Assembly (NCBI GenBank): GCA_028023455.1 | Contig: JAQFVV010012442.1 | Coordinates: forward strand, 2,142,903 to 2,206,902 | Direction: 5' to 3' | Origin: Epiperipatus broadwayi | Lineage: Eukaryota; Onychophora; Udeonychophora; Euonychophora; Peripatidae | DNA: 64,000 nt | Shown: positions 36,561-50,028 of the stretch, in pieces | How the letters are laid out: the number at the start of each line of letters is the position of its first letter | Numbering within the stretch: the first letter of the stretch is position 1 | Made by a program: the position numbers and the translations under genes | Notes under the pieces: model-generated | Seen by the model: only the letters and a program-made list of their open reading frames with translations | Database searches by the model: none | What the model was told of the DNA's origin: nothing

Positions 36561-38553
36561 ATATTTTTTTTTTCAATTACACATAGATTTGTAATTTGTT
36601 TGTTTCTAGCATAGAATAAAATATAAATGTATATAATGTAAATCAATTATCTCATTTTATTTAAATTCTTGTAGTTTATTCTTACTCTATCCTATTTATG
36701 TTATATTAAGTATTAGTTCAATAATGTCTTTTAATATATATAATGAGATATTATTTTATATAGTGCTATGTTTTTATACTGTAATAGTGATATTAGCAAT
36801 TAAGTCAATGCACATGCACTTTAAAGATAAATTATAAATGAATACTCTCACCATTGCAGACACAATATATAGTTTGTTAGAACAGATGAAATGAAACCAC
36901 CCAATCTTTCACCCCATTTATGTATTTATTTTAAAAATAAATCTTTTTTTTCTTAAAAAAGAGCAATCAACTGAGTCCAATTAGAAACTATTCTAAACAA
37001 AAGTAATTTTAGTTGTATATATATTTTACCGGGTTCAAAATGGGTCATGGCATCGAAACACTGGCCTCTTAAGCAGAGAAGAACATACTCAGAGAGTATG
37101 TATGCCCAAACAATAGCTATAAAATATATAACTAGCATTACATTTCCAGAACATAACTTCTTCTCAACTGTTGAGTTCAACACCAGAGTTCAAAGTACTT
37201 TTTTTTGTTTCGTGTAAACACGGGCACCAGTTAATTATCCAAGAATGAATAAATAATGCTCTTTGAACAATGTCCACTAACTCAATGCCTAAGTTTTACC
37301 CATAGACTAGCTCAGTTACTTGTAGTCACCAACAGATTATACATAATTAGTGGTGAAAAGAATTGTAAGAGAGATTGGTAAAAAGAATCGATAAAAAGAA
37401 TTGACTGACAAATAAAGTTTAATTTTAAAGACAATTTATTAACTAACATTTACTAATTTTAAACATTTTATAAATCTAAAATAACACACATTTTAAATTA
37501 ACACACTATAATATATTTTATGAAAAATCATAAATAATGCTTGACATTTATAAAATTATATAACATTCACAAACATGCACATCAATAGTTCATTTTATGC
37601 ATGCTTATAAAGTTCAAATTACTTGTCTCAGGAGGCTTTATGAATTAATGCAATGCAATGGCTATTATAGAAATAAGAATATGAAATATATGGGGATGTA
37701 GAACTTCGTTTTCTTTGGTTACTGCTTTAGGTGAGAATATTTCCAGCTGGCTGGGATGTTTCCTTGATGAGTTTCATTATTATTCGTGATTATTATTATT
37801 GGAGACAATTAGATACTGATGGAGATTCTTCAAGTTGTGATGCTGACATTATTTCATGGGCAGATCTTGTTGTTTTCATCGAACTTCAGGCTGGAGAGAC
37901 ATGTGTTTCCAAAAGCTGCTCAGCACTGCATTTTTGTTTCTGGATACATAATAAACTGAACTGTTATCTGAACTGAAACAATTACTTGACTGAATGATTG
38001 TTCTCTCTTGACTTAACTGACTTAATTAATTGTCCAATAAAAAAAGGTCTATTTTTACCTGTGACGTGTCATCCTTGTAATAACCTCCGGCAATATTTGT
38101 TGTCGAAATTCCTTCCATAACGTGTTTTGGAAGATCATTTAATTAATAATAGCCATGCAAAATGTGTTGTTTTATATTTTAATTAATAGCCATCGCTTTG
38201 TTTTTTTATGACAACTTCCATTTATTTTTTAATATTTATTTAATACGCATACATTTATTTTTATTTACAATCGCACATATATAACTAGTTTTAAGATTTT
38301 TTTTTTAATTCGAATGAAGAGAGATTTATATTTTTTAAACTTTTCTAACCAAAATGCTCCCTCCCCCCTCTTAATCAATTATTTTTTAACTTTTATTTTA
38401 AAAACTAATGATAGAAAACTATTTGACTCTCATCTTTTTGAAAACAAACTGTAATAAACTCTGCAACATTTAATTTTACATTTTTCTTTTATGAAAGATT
38501 ATTTTAATATTTTTTTAGATAGATTATTATGTGCCAATATTCAATATTGGTAC

Positions 38554-38554
<1 letters not shown>
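36561..38554. other. AT-rich DNA without a recognisable gene
   Basis: The segment 37690-38110 is less AT-rich than its surroundings and holds an 81-codon frame (37731-37976, +) of protein-like composition. It has no recognisable motif and could be part of an old repeat. Nothing else is supported. Confidence 0.4.

Positions 38555-38641
<87 letters not shown>
38555..38641. repeat. (TA)n microsatellite
   Basis: About 43 uninterrupted TA units following GGTACATTA. Confidence 0.97.
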
Positions 38642-38642
<1 letters not shown>

Positions 38643-40765
38643 TAATGGAATGTGTGCCCATTATAACAGCCAGGGTGTTTTAGGTGTTTTAGAGTCTTAC
38701 TGTCTCTGCCATACAAGAGCCCCACCAGGCCATTTGAAACAGGAAAATGTATATTGTAGGCAGATACATACTGTTAAGATAAAATTTTGTTTTATTATGA
38801 CCATTAGCCCTTGCCAAAAGCTCAAGGAGATGCAGAGATTGATAATAAATACTTTTTAAAAATATATTTTTAATATTAAAAAAATTAAATAAGCCACTGC
38901 CAGTAATAACACACAAAAAACATTTATTAACACACATATATAAATTGAGGAATAATTTAGATATTATTAATTTTAAATTTAAATTATTATTTTAGAAAGT
39001 CCACACAGATGGACTATTTATAAAAGTTTGTTTTATAATATTGAGTGTAGATTGCTACATAGATTACTCATGTAAAAACTTTTCAAAACAATCATGCAAT
39101 CTCAGACTAAAAGTTCACAGCCAATGCAACATCTGCTTCCAGATACACAGACACAACCAATGCAATATGAAGTTGCTAACATAAAATCATGCTGTCAGGA
39201 ATGTCCATCAACAGTGTGATATTATTTGAAGGACATGATCTTCATCTGGTACAGGAATGTGCATCTGTCTGACAAAGGAATCATGTATATAATATTTGAG
39301 AGAAATGCAATGTATGGAGGAAAGTGGTCTATCTGCTGACTTATAGTCCCTATTCATAGAGCTAAGGAAGTCAATATCACAGGAAATACATCTGCATACT
39401 TTGCAATGCAATGACTACACCTTTGGGCCATGCATTCAGTTGGGCTTTACCCAGTATGCTAAACACGCTTCACATTACATTGATATATAAACACCCATAT
39501 ATCTCTCCACCAGCATTGACCTAACTATGAAACAAATAGCCTAAAATTAAAACCCTTTATATAAACATAAATGAATTTAAATATAAAGTTATTAATTGAA
39601 CAATTGCTAAAGAAAATTTACAATAAAGTAAACCCAATGGCACTCATCATAAGGTGTCACATTGACAACAACAACTTAAAATAACAATAAATACATTTAG
39701 ACATTCAGCATGAGGTGTCATATTTACTGATATATATATACATTTTCATGTATAAAAAATATCAAAACATAATCAACATAATGAATCCATGCAGTTATCT
39801 ACACCCAACTTAAAATTTAATACTTTTTTTATTTTATTAATAAATATTAATAAAGAAAATGGAAATAATTGAATTGGCAAACATATATAAAAATAAATAT
39901 TAATAACTGATTTAATCTTCCGTGTTGGTCAGATAAGTATTTATGATTTAAACTTAGTTAGACCTTAATTGTTTAAGAAATTATTCAAAGTTCATTTAGC
40001 AAAAGTTTATAATTTGCAATAGAGGAGCTCCTGGTTCCTTGTGCCAATTATTGTGAAGTCTTTATTATTCAAAATTTCAGAGAAAACCGTTCTGTTGTTC
40101 GTACCATAGTTATCAATCTGGAGGCTGCCTTAGCTGGGTCAATCCTGGAACTATTTTATTGTAGGACCTGTATGATTCAGGATCTACAATAGTGCCATTC
40201 ATATTTCAACAGTCACTTTATTTGAAATTAGTAATAGGGTGAAAAGTGCATCTTTTCACCCTTCTCAAAAATCAAGCTGGAACTTTTCTTAATTTGAATT
40301 TTCTCTTTTTATATTTCTCCTTCAGATTCACTGAGCATGGTTTCCTATTCCAGTGGTTTTCATTAGGGTCCGAGTATTTGTTGCCCATTCACAAGCTGGT
40401 AATGCAAAATTTTTATATCTCTTATCTGACCTTTAATTATAAATCTGTCCCAAGGGCTCATTTACTTTGGATTAATTAAAACCAATAATCATTTCCATCT
40501 TAAGTTTTAACACAATAGACAGTAATTTAATTATTGTACATTTTTTAGCTTTACGTTTTTGCTTAAAATTTAGTTTTAAAATACCTTTTTTTTTAAATAA
40601 AGTTTTCTTTTAATAATTTTCCATCTGTGTGATTTATATATATGTACATTTTTGCAAACTTTTTTGTTTTTAATTTTTAATTTTAACTTTAATTTATAAC
40701 TCTTATTTGTGAACATTTATAGATTAACTTTTTTTTTAAAAAATAATGTAACAGCATGTGTGTCC

Positions 40766-40768
<3 letters not shown>
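38642..40768. other. AT-rich DNA, no assigned gene
   Basis: Patches at 38650-38830 and 39100-39470 are less AT-rich and may be old repeats. The frame 39208-39411 on - has six cysteines and protein-like composition but no recognised motif and no convincing splice sites. Confidence 0.4.
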
Positions 40769-40815
<47 letters not shown>

Positions 40816-40819
40816 AGCT

Positions 40820-40855
<36 letters not shown>

Positions 40856-40862
40856 AGCTCTT
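40769..40862. repeat. (TA)n tract followed by a perfect TA-cored hairpin
   Basis: A (TA)n tract (40769-40812) runs into AAGAGCTACAAT, another TA tract, then ATTGTAGCTCTT at 40851-40862. The last 50 bases form a perfect palindrome. The layout copies that at 8250-8374. Confidence 0.9.
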
Positions 40863-43800
40863 GGGTTTGCCCAAAGCTCCATTAAATTTAGATTTAGCTA
40901 TGGAAGACAGTGTTTAATAAAACTTTTCCTCATGAGCTGTATATTTTTTTTTAAATAGACAAACTTTCTAGCCAATGCTACATTTGAACCCAAGTCATAT
41001 TCTTAGGAATTGTGTAGATTTTACTTAGTATGCAAACTAAACATTTTCTCATAAAAGATTTCTAAGCCAAAATTGTTTTATTTAGTATTGATTCATAAGA
41101 CAATTTAATAGCCAAAGATATAATTGAGAAATGTATAGATCAGTAATATTGTACATCATTTCAATAGTTTGAGATTGGAAAGAAGAGAGGGGGTTGTGCG
41201 ATTTACAAAACTACTTTGGAGAGTGAAAATAGATAATCGTAATTTTACAATAATAGGTTAAGACTCAATAATTCATAACATCAAATTGTAAAAAAAAAGA
41301 GCAAGAATTAATCAGAAGTATTGAGCAATCTGTTTAATTAGAATTGTATGTGTGAGGGATGCATATATGTATATGATTTAGTTGGAAATTTTAGATTGTA
41401 AAGTTCATGATTGAATAATAATTATCTTGTGTTATCTCATGGGAAACTTCTTTAAAGAAGAACTAATTCATTTTGATAGTTCATTCATAGCAGCCCAAAA
41501 TTTTGGTCAAGATTCAGTGGTGTTGCTATACATTTTTTTATTATTATTAAAAAAGAAAAGGGGGAAAAAGTTTTATTTCATTTATTCTTTGGGGAGATTT
41601 CCACAAACAGAAAATTACTAAAGTAAATTGTGTGATATCTGTGATACGGGAATGTAATTTTAAAAACAATGTGTGGTCAATCTCATTGGAAGGCAGACAT
41701 AAATTTGGTAGGTCAGTCATTCAAAAGGGGTTAAGTTTAAAACAACAAAAAAGAAAAAAACAATAGGCAATTAATCAAGGAAAACACAGACATAAATGGT
41801 TGGAAAGTCAACCATTCAGGGGAGAAATGAGGGAACCAAAACAATATAAGAGCTTGATTTGTTGTTTGGGGAGTTGTTAGTTGAATGGCAGGTTGGCTCA
41901 CTCTCTCTCTCTTTGCAGGCTCTTTCATCATCAGTTATCAAGAAGTCTTGTTGTCAGGTTAAAGGAATTTTTTTTTAAAAAAAAAGAAAAAGAGAGAAAG
42001 GAAATTGTTTATTGTTAATATTCTGGTCTATCTCCTGAATAATACAACTTGGCTAATTTAATAACATTCATAGAAAAATTACTCTTGAGTAAGTTTATAT
42101 TAGGCACACATCCCATTTTCTCTAAAATTAATCAACTTCATGATTTGTCTTACATCTAAATATATCTAATTTATCAGGAATCAGCAAATGATGAAACTTA
42201 AACTATAGAGAAAAAATTGATTTTAATTTTGCATATAAAGTATCTAATCTGAACACTACAATCTCACATGAAGCATCAAATCAGTCGTAAGTGAACTGAG
42301 AAGTATATCAATAAGTGGACTTCTACATGTCAAAAATTAAAAGCAAGTTCTTTTCAGCTGTAAAAGTGTAGTTAATCCCCAGAACCCAAAATGAACAAAA
42401 TCTTTTAATCAGCATGAAAACTTTGTTACATTTGGCATATGAATTGAATTTGTATAACAGTGACTTTCACATAAACCCATGTGTGCACATGAACAAACAA
42501 AAGCAGGAAAAAAGAAAAAAATGGAAACCAGAGATTGAAAGGACAATCCAGGAGGACTGCTTAAGTATATTTTTATTATTTGTTATTCATTTCTAACATT
42601 TAATTTTAAAAAAACAAGAGAAAAAAAATTTTAATCATATATATTCATTTAAAGTTAATCTATGTTAAAATTATTATTATTATTTTAGGGGGGGGGGGGG
42701 GATAAGTGAATATCAAATCATTTTGTATGTGCCTGTATTAAATGTTTTACATTTTTTTATGAAAAGAGTGAAAGATATTGTTAAGTGAAATGTTTTTAGA
42801 TTGGATCAGGAATTATTATCAAATGCTTAGACCTATTGATATGTTTTATAAAGGCTGTGTGAATGTTGGGCTAAAACATCATCATTATGGTGTAAAAGTG
42901 CAGAGAGATAGTTTGAAAAATTTAATACACATTTCTTATTACTTTTCATAAAGTTAAAGTTAGATATAACCTAATTAAGGCTTGAAAAAATTGTTGGCTC
43001 ATGTTCTGGTATACTATTTCGCAAGAGGAATGTAGATGTGAAAGTTTTACTCATACAAATTGATGCTAGACCTGTGTATATGTGGATGGACAAAAAATCC
43101 CCACCAAGCTAGTGGAGTTGTAAATTAGCTCACACACTAAGATATTTATTCCATATTTATAAAGTATTTAAGTACAGTGGAAGAGTTTTCAACTTGGTTA
43201 TTTTCTACACTGTAAGATGATTTCTTTATTGATGGCCACAGGTTAATAGGTAAACCCAAGTCTCTCTGTATGACTAGTGATAAAATTTTAGCATACTTCA
43301 ACTTTAATAAAAAAAGGATTCTCTTATTCGAGTCACTGCCTACCTCATATTAATGTTGATATTCCTTACAGGTGTATGAATTACAGCTATTGCTAAGTAT
43401 TACTTATAAATGTTGTTTACCAGGTCGCAAACTCAATTTGATGTCAGGATGAGTGTGGACAGTGTGTGTGATTAGTACACTTGAACATTGTTTTGTTGAT
43501 ATATTTTAATTGATCAATAAGAGCCATAATTGATCAATAAGTGCCAAGAATAATAACGTAAAAAATATTAAACTTAAAAGGTAAATGAAACCTGAGAACA
43601 TCGTAAGCAATGCGTATATAAAATTATTTAGAAAATATATCCACAGCCAGCTAAGAACTTCACTAGAATGGTAAGATTACTGAAATATTATTATTGTCAC
43701 AAGAACATGAATATAGATTGTCTGCACATATGATAATGATTAAGCTAGGTACCAATCTGTTGACGTGTGAAAAGTAATTAAAATTAACTTAATGGCGAGA

Positions 43801-46800
43801 AGTCCCATCATACATAAAATATCTCCATTGTAAAGCATAGGATGAAGGCATATTAGATTAAAATAATTAACGGAAATTATTAAATTTTATTATTGGGAGA
43901 GTTATCCTTAGAAATAAATCAGTAATTAAAAGCATTAAACACTGGCAAGGGGAGAGGGGAATTAATGTTCACTATGTCTTAGTTAAAAGTAAGAACAAAA
44001 TATATATGAAGGCAACTATTATCTTTATCTGTCTGTTATTAGTGTTACTCCATGGCAATCATGATTCCCTAATAATTAAAAATTAATATTTATATTTTAA
44101 AACTTCTTACAATTATCTGTTGATTTAGGGATTTTTTTTATTGCATATGGTTGTAGAACAGGGGAAAGCCATGTGGACCATAGAATTAATGTACGTATTA
44201 TTTTATTGTTATAATTTGTTAAATTAAATTTGTTATCTTGTTAAATGAAAATTTGCACACGTCTCAATGTTTGTGGGTTACTACAATCTAGAAATCTCAA
44301 ATCCAATCATACATCAATACATTATTATTTATATTTAAAGCATCATTTTGGTAAATTATATCAGGTAAAATTTATTTAAATGGTTAATTTTTCAAGCTTA
44401 GGTAGCACAGCAATACTCAAGATTACCAATACTCAGGAAATAATTCAGTATACTTTAAATATAGATTATGAATAGGGATGGGTATTAAGTGATAGTGGAT
44501 GCAGTGGGTGGGCATAAAATCATTTCCCCCTTCGTTGTAATCAAACACCTCTTTAGATGCACTTCCTTATGATTATACATTAATTATGAAAGTGGTTATA
44601 GTATGTTATTTATAAAAGATTTAATGTAAGCTTAATCATTTGAGTTTCAATGTAAGTGGACTTTGGCTACATTAAATTCAGCCAAGATCAACCTTGGAGG
44701 TGATCATGAGAAGGGTGTTTAGCACCAATAATCCTTCACAGCTTGTTCAACTTCCAGACCTTAATGTTCTAAAAACCCTGATAAGAGATTATCATAGGAG
44801 ATAAACGAGCTAGTATGATGGAAAATTTGAGAGAAAAGAGATAGTAGTTCAGTAGACCTATGAATGTGAGGATTATGGAGGGATGGATCAGATGGGTGAA
44901 GATGGACATAAACTATTTGTAATCTGAAACAAATTTTAATTGTGACATTAATGATAGTGAATGGGAGTGTGCTGAGAATATATATTGTCATGGGAGTTGA
45001 GCTTAAAGTTGCTTCTCTTTAACAACCATGAGTTTCCAACAGTATTAGTATTGTTATTTTTAATGCATTCTCAATGTTCTTTTAATCTATTGATTATTTA
45101 TTAACCAATTCATTAGATATCATTATTGAAATTCATTAATAAGTTATTGAAATAAGTTTTAGCCTCAATATTTTCATTGAAGTTGCAATTTGGCACCCTG
45201 GCAAATATGATTATGGATGTTCTATCTCATCATCAATGATCCCAATAGGCTTTAGAAATAATGTTAGCTGGGAATGGAGAAACATCCATCAATTCATCAG
45301 ACCAAAATGGAGTGCCAACTAGGGCTACAAATATACCATATACCTGAGAAGTCAGAATATCCTCAAGTTGCAATTTGCAACAAATATTGTATTGGTAACA
45401 GACTGTAACAGCTATCATATTCATATTATTAGGAAAAAGTTAGAATTTGTGTAACAGCTTATAAGTGGCACACAACATGGCAAGTATCTAAAAGTTGGTG
45501 GAAAAGGTTAGAATTGGTGCATAACATGGTTGTGTGACCAGAAAAGGGTTAGAATATATATATATATATATATATATTGCAACCAAATTAAATGAGTTCA
45601 AATAATATCACACTATCAATAACTATAAGCAAATTATTAATAACAAGGAATATAACTCAGGTATACGAAATCACATGAGATGAGTACACTAGTAATTCAA
45701 TAAAATATAACTCAGGTATACAGACAGTAGGTTTTATCCACTTTCATTTCTTGGTTTGATATTAAGTGCATGTTTAAACAAATACTAAGTGAATATGGTC
45801 TAGCAGGGTGCCACTAGATTATCTGAATCTAGAAACGGTTATATCTAATAACCTTTCACATGTACCGGGTTTGAAACCCCTTTTTGGTACTTTATTTCTA
45901 ATAAAAATGGGAGATTTTGCTTTTTGAGCCATATCACTATACACACTAATATTTAGGTAAAAGTAAAACATCTATAAACCAAAGTGGAGTATATTAGACA
46001 TAAATCATTTCTCAGATCTTAACATAACAAATGTGTTTCAATATTTTTATAAGTTTACTAGCTCAGACTATATATAACTAATTTAGGTTGGAAATTCACT
46101 CATCCTTGTATAAAATAGATGACAGGATGTGGTTATAATAATACTAAGAAATCACTAAATATTATAAAATCGACATTTATTTACGGCCTTTAAACAGCTC
46201 ATTAATTAAAATGTTGATGACGATGATGATAATGATAATAATGATAATGACAAGGGTTTCAACTACAGCTTTAGGACTAAGCTTAAACATAAAACTAATT
46301 TTTATAAAGAAATTCATAATTATTACTTAATTTTAGCATATTTACTTATATCTTAAATATCTGATATTCAACCACTGATGATGATGAATAATCACACTTA
46401 ACAAAGACTACACTTAATGAAATATATACGCCTCATTTAATAAAACAAACTAATATTTATTACTGCATTTCTAACATATACATAAAAATTTCTAGATAAA
46501 CATGAAAATTGGCATGAATAATAATAATGATAATAATTGATTATATTACAATCCTCAGATTAATTTCAAGTTCTTCCCCCTTTCCCTTCAAATGTATATT
46601 GTATGAAATGGGATGTCACATTGACCATGATTTTCACTCCATGAGAACAGTATTTCAAGAAAAAAAAATATTATCTGCTCATTAGCACACATACTTTATA
46701 AATTTAACATGTAAGTAGAATGTTAAAAAAAATGTTAATAGAATTGAAAGAGCAAGTTTTAGAAACAAGTTTTAAATTATTATTTTCCCCCTCCCTCCCA

Positions 46801-48788
46801 AGCGCTGAAATCTATACTTTCTCAAGACAAAATAATTTAATATTTTAACACCACCTATTATTTCACATTCACTTGCAATTATACACATATAAAATATATC
46901 ATTATGTATGTGCGTGTTTTATCCCAAAATAATAAATATATATTAGTTAAAACTAAAATCATAATACCATAAAAAAAAATTGTTTTACACATTAATATTT
47001 TTCATAACTGTAAAATTAATAAACAAATAATTTTGATACATTCAAGATCATTTATGAAGCTCAAAGTTATTATTAGTAAGACATTCTTGTTTTTAATCGA
47101 TCTGAATAGTCTTTAAAAGTTCTTTAAATAAAATATACCACTTTATTGCTAAAATGTTTATTAAGACTCTGATATCATAAAGAAAATAGATATAAAAAGT
47201 CATATTACCGATCTTTTGTTTGTGGCGAATTTCCAAGGGTTCAAACTTGTCTTGTATGATGTCTATATTTCTGCAGCTACCATTTCCATTTTACGTGGGA
47301 ATAATCTCTTTCTTGAGGTGTATAACTATTTGATGATGATAACTCTATTGAGGTTATTTGCTTTAGTGGACAATTTGGAAATCATTATATTAATTTTTCT
47401 TCTCTTCCTGTCAAGCATGATTCTTTTAGTGGATGAAATACAGCGGTTGTTTTCACATTTATAAATTTTCTTGAGTTTAAAACCAGTTGTTGGAACAATT
47501 AATTGGACTTGATGATTAATATTTATCGGTAGATTAATTCATCTTTGATCGAATGCAGGTGAATGCTTTCTTCCTTCTATTAAAAACATCTTATTTCTCT
47601 GGTCAGTTGAAAGGTGTAGAATATTATTTTAGAGAAAACATCTTTTCTTTCCTATATGATGCGCAGCTTCCCCAGATGGTCCAGAAAAGATGGGACATAC
47701 ATATAATTTTTCTAGCCAGCCATTTCTTATATTTTCAACCTTCAATTTAATAATCTAATAATCTGAATCATAATCACAATAATAATAATTCTTCAAGACA
47801 GCTTTTTATATCCAATTTTTAGCTAACTTAACCAATCAGAGATAGCATCACTTGCTATTTTTGGACAAATTCGTTTTAATTAGATCTCTAATTTATTTTC
47901 AACTAAATTATTTTTCAACTGAAAAGTTTAATCCTTTTTCCAGACACTTTTGTTTTAAAAAAAATAGACTTAATCCTTATTTCCTTTCTTTTTTTTTTTA
48001 CATCTAGGTAACATTTCAAATTTTTGAGCTTCCTTCTTTAGATCTTAAGATAAGACAATTTCAAAATTAGAGCTACCACCCAGATTAAGCTCCCAAAGTG
48101 ACAAACAATTATTTACAAAAAAACAAAATTGCTACAAAGATAGATATCTGATTAAACAGATTTCCTCTTTTAACATAAAATTGTACAAAAAAAATAATTT
48201 GACAGATTTAATCCTTCCTTTTCTTTCAATATTTAAAATGTAAATTTCTGTATGTAATGTACACACATCCTTCATTATTTCAAATCATTCATAAACTAAC
48301 ATTAAATAATATAATTGCTAGCTTAGTAATTATAACCCTATTATTTAATTAAATTTGTAACTTTTAAATCCCACTTACAATTATAGAAAAGAAAATAGAA
48401 GTATAGAACAAGATATTAGAATTGATCAAGCATAGGTTAGTTTTAAAGAAAGTTAAAATGTTGTATATTTGAAATATAAAACAATTAAATAGTTTACACA
48501 CACATTGCCTATACGTATGCATTATAACTTTGCTTTTTAACAGAAAATTTAAATATTAAATGTGTGTGCTGCTCTTTTTGAGATTTATTAACACACAAAC
48601 AAGTAAAGCATATCATTGCTGTCCCACTCTCTTTCTGTCTAAAGCGTTTAAAATTTTGATCTGGTAGGGTTTGAACTTGGATGTCCTACAGCTTCTTTTA
48701 TGGTTATATAAAATGTGATGATGATTTTGGTTTACCTTTTCTACATGCACATTACTATAAATTTAGCTAGTGACTAAATTGTAATGGC
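40863..48788. other. AT-rich DNA without a recognisable gene
   Basis: It contains possible tRNA-like B-box words on - near 40985 (GGGTTCAAATG) and 48665 (AAGTTCAAACC) that may be SINE remnants. It also holds a run of 14 G at 42688-42701, a short direct repeat AATTGATCAATAAGNGCC twice at about 43510-43550, and a small (TA)n at 45556-45579. Frames at 44761-44991 (-), 45233-45424 (-), 47216-47464 (+) and 47553-47750 (+) carry no recognised domain. Confidence 0.45.
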
Positions 48789-49568
48789 ACAATATATATA
48801 TGATCACTTGATGGAGCTTTACCAATATATCCAGCAAGCTTTGTTTACATAAGCACTGATAGAGATATAATTCAAAATCTCTATCTGTTCTCCCTACTTC
48901 CATATCAGTTGATTTTGAGCTTAATTGCTCACATCACTGAAAGGCTGGGAGATTACAAACTAGATCTAAACACCAACTCAAATGTCAGCATATATCAATC
49001 TGAAAGCATGAATTTTTCAGATATGTAAATATCTTCAAATCCAGCTTAACAAACTAGATAGCTATATGGGTCTGAATCCAGCTCAGTTTCACCATATAGT
49101 AAAAGTCTCTGCAATATATAGCATTGCAAAAACCTTCAAAACAAGTTATAAATTTTGTAACTTGTTTTTAAGCTTACATTTTATGATCACGAGATGGAGC
49201 TTTATGAATATCTCCAACAAACTTTGTTTACATAAGTGCTGATAGAGATAGAATTCAAAATCTCTATCAGTTCTTCCTACTTCCAAATCAGCTGATATCG
49301 AGGTTAATGGCTCATGTCAGTGAAAGGCTGGGAGAAACACCAAATCAAAAGTCAGCACTTATCAAACATGTCTCTATCAATCTGAAAGCATGAATGTTTC
49401 AGATACATAAATATCTTCAAATCCAGATTAACAAACTAGATAGCTATATCTGCCTGAATTCAGCTCAGTTTCACCATATAGTAAAAGCCTCTGTAATACA
49501 TAGCATTGCAAAAACCTTCAAAGGTACATTTATGATAAATAAAACAAGTTATAAATTTTGTAACTTGC
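48789..49568 (+). repeat. Two tandem copies of an unrecognised repeat of about 385 bp
   Basis: Unit 1 starts at 48801 with TGATCACTTGATGGAGCTTT, directly after CACAATATATATA. Unit 2 starts at 49184 with TGATCACGAGATGGAGCTTT, so the period is 383 bases. Both contain AGATAGCTATAT, then a CTCAGTTTCACCATATAGTA word, and end with AAGTTATAAATTTTGTAACT. The same family lies on - at 62690-63751. No protein frame or terminal inverted repeat is visible. It could be a satellite-like repeat or a tandem-forming transposon derivative. Confidence 0.85.
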
Positions 49569-49799
49569 AATGTCTTTAGAGAAATTTAACATTTAAATAT
49601 TCCAAAGACATTCACTTGTTAGTAATAGGACATAGGTTAGTATATGCACAATGTTTGACAGATATTATTTTTCTATCTTCTTCATGTATTGCTGGCCTGA
49701 GCAGTAACAGTACTATCATAGGAATCAAGCATGAACCCTTTGATTCTTGAGTACTGAATGTTAAGGTAACACTCTAACCAATTGAACCATTTTGCCAAG
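49566..49799 (-). repeat. tRNA-type SINE, left arm of an inverted pair
   Basis: Read on -, it starts TTGGCAAAATGGTTCAATTG then GTTAGAGTG (A-box-like) and has GCTTGATTCC as a worn B box. The body then matches the neighbour on + (ATATCTGTCAAACATT, GCATATACTAACC, GTCCTATTA). It lies head to head with the copy at 49800-50028. Confidence 0.7.
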
Positions 49800-50028
49800 G
49801 CTTAGTTAGTTAGGGTGTTACCTTAAAATGCAATACTAAGAATATCATGGTCCAGGTTTGATTCCCATGTTAGTACTGTCACTGGTGAGGCCATCAACTC
49901 CTGAAAAGAGGGAGAATAATATCTCTCAAACATTATGCATATACTAATCTGTGTCCTATTAACAACAGTTGAATGTCATTGGAATATATCAATAAAGTTA
50001 TTTGTTTCTAAAGACATTCAATACTCAT
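49800..50028 (+). repeat. tRNA-type SINE, right arm of an inverted pair
   Basis: TAGTTAGGGTG at 49807-49817 resembles an A box and GGTTTGATTCC at 49855-49865 is a good B box of an RNA polymerase III promoter. The body contains ATATCTCTCAAACATTATGC and GTCCTATTA. Its end TTTCTAAAGACATT pairs with AATGTCTTTAGA at the far end of the left arm. Confidence 0.75.

Noticed and set aside
49800-49875. A functional tRNA gene
   Set aside because: A and B boxes are present, but no cloverleaf can be folded convincingly, and the same body sequence follows in both copies, so it is a SINE.
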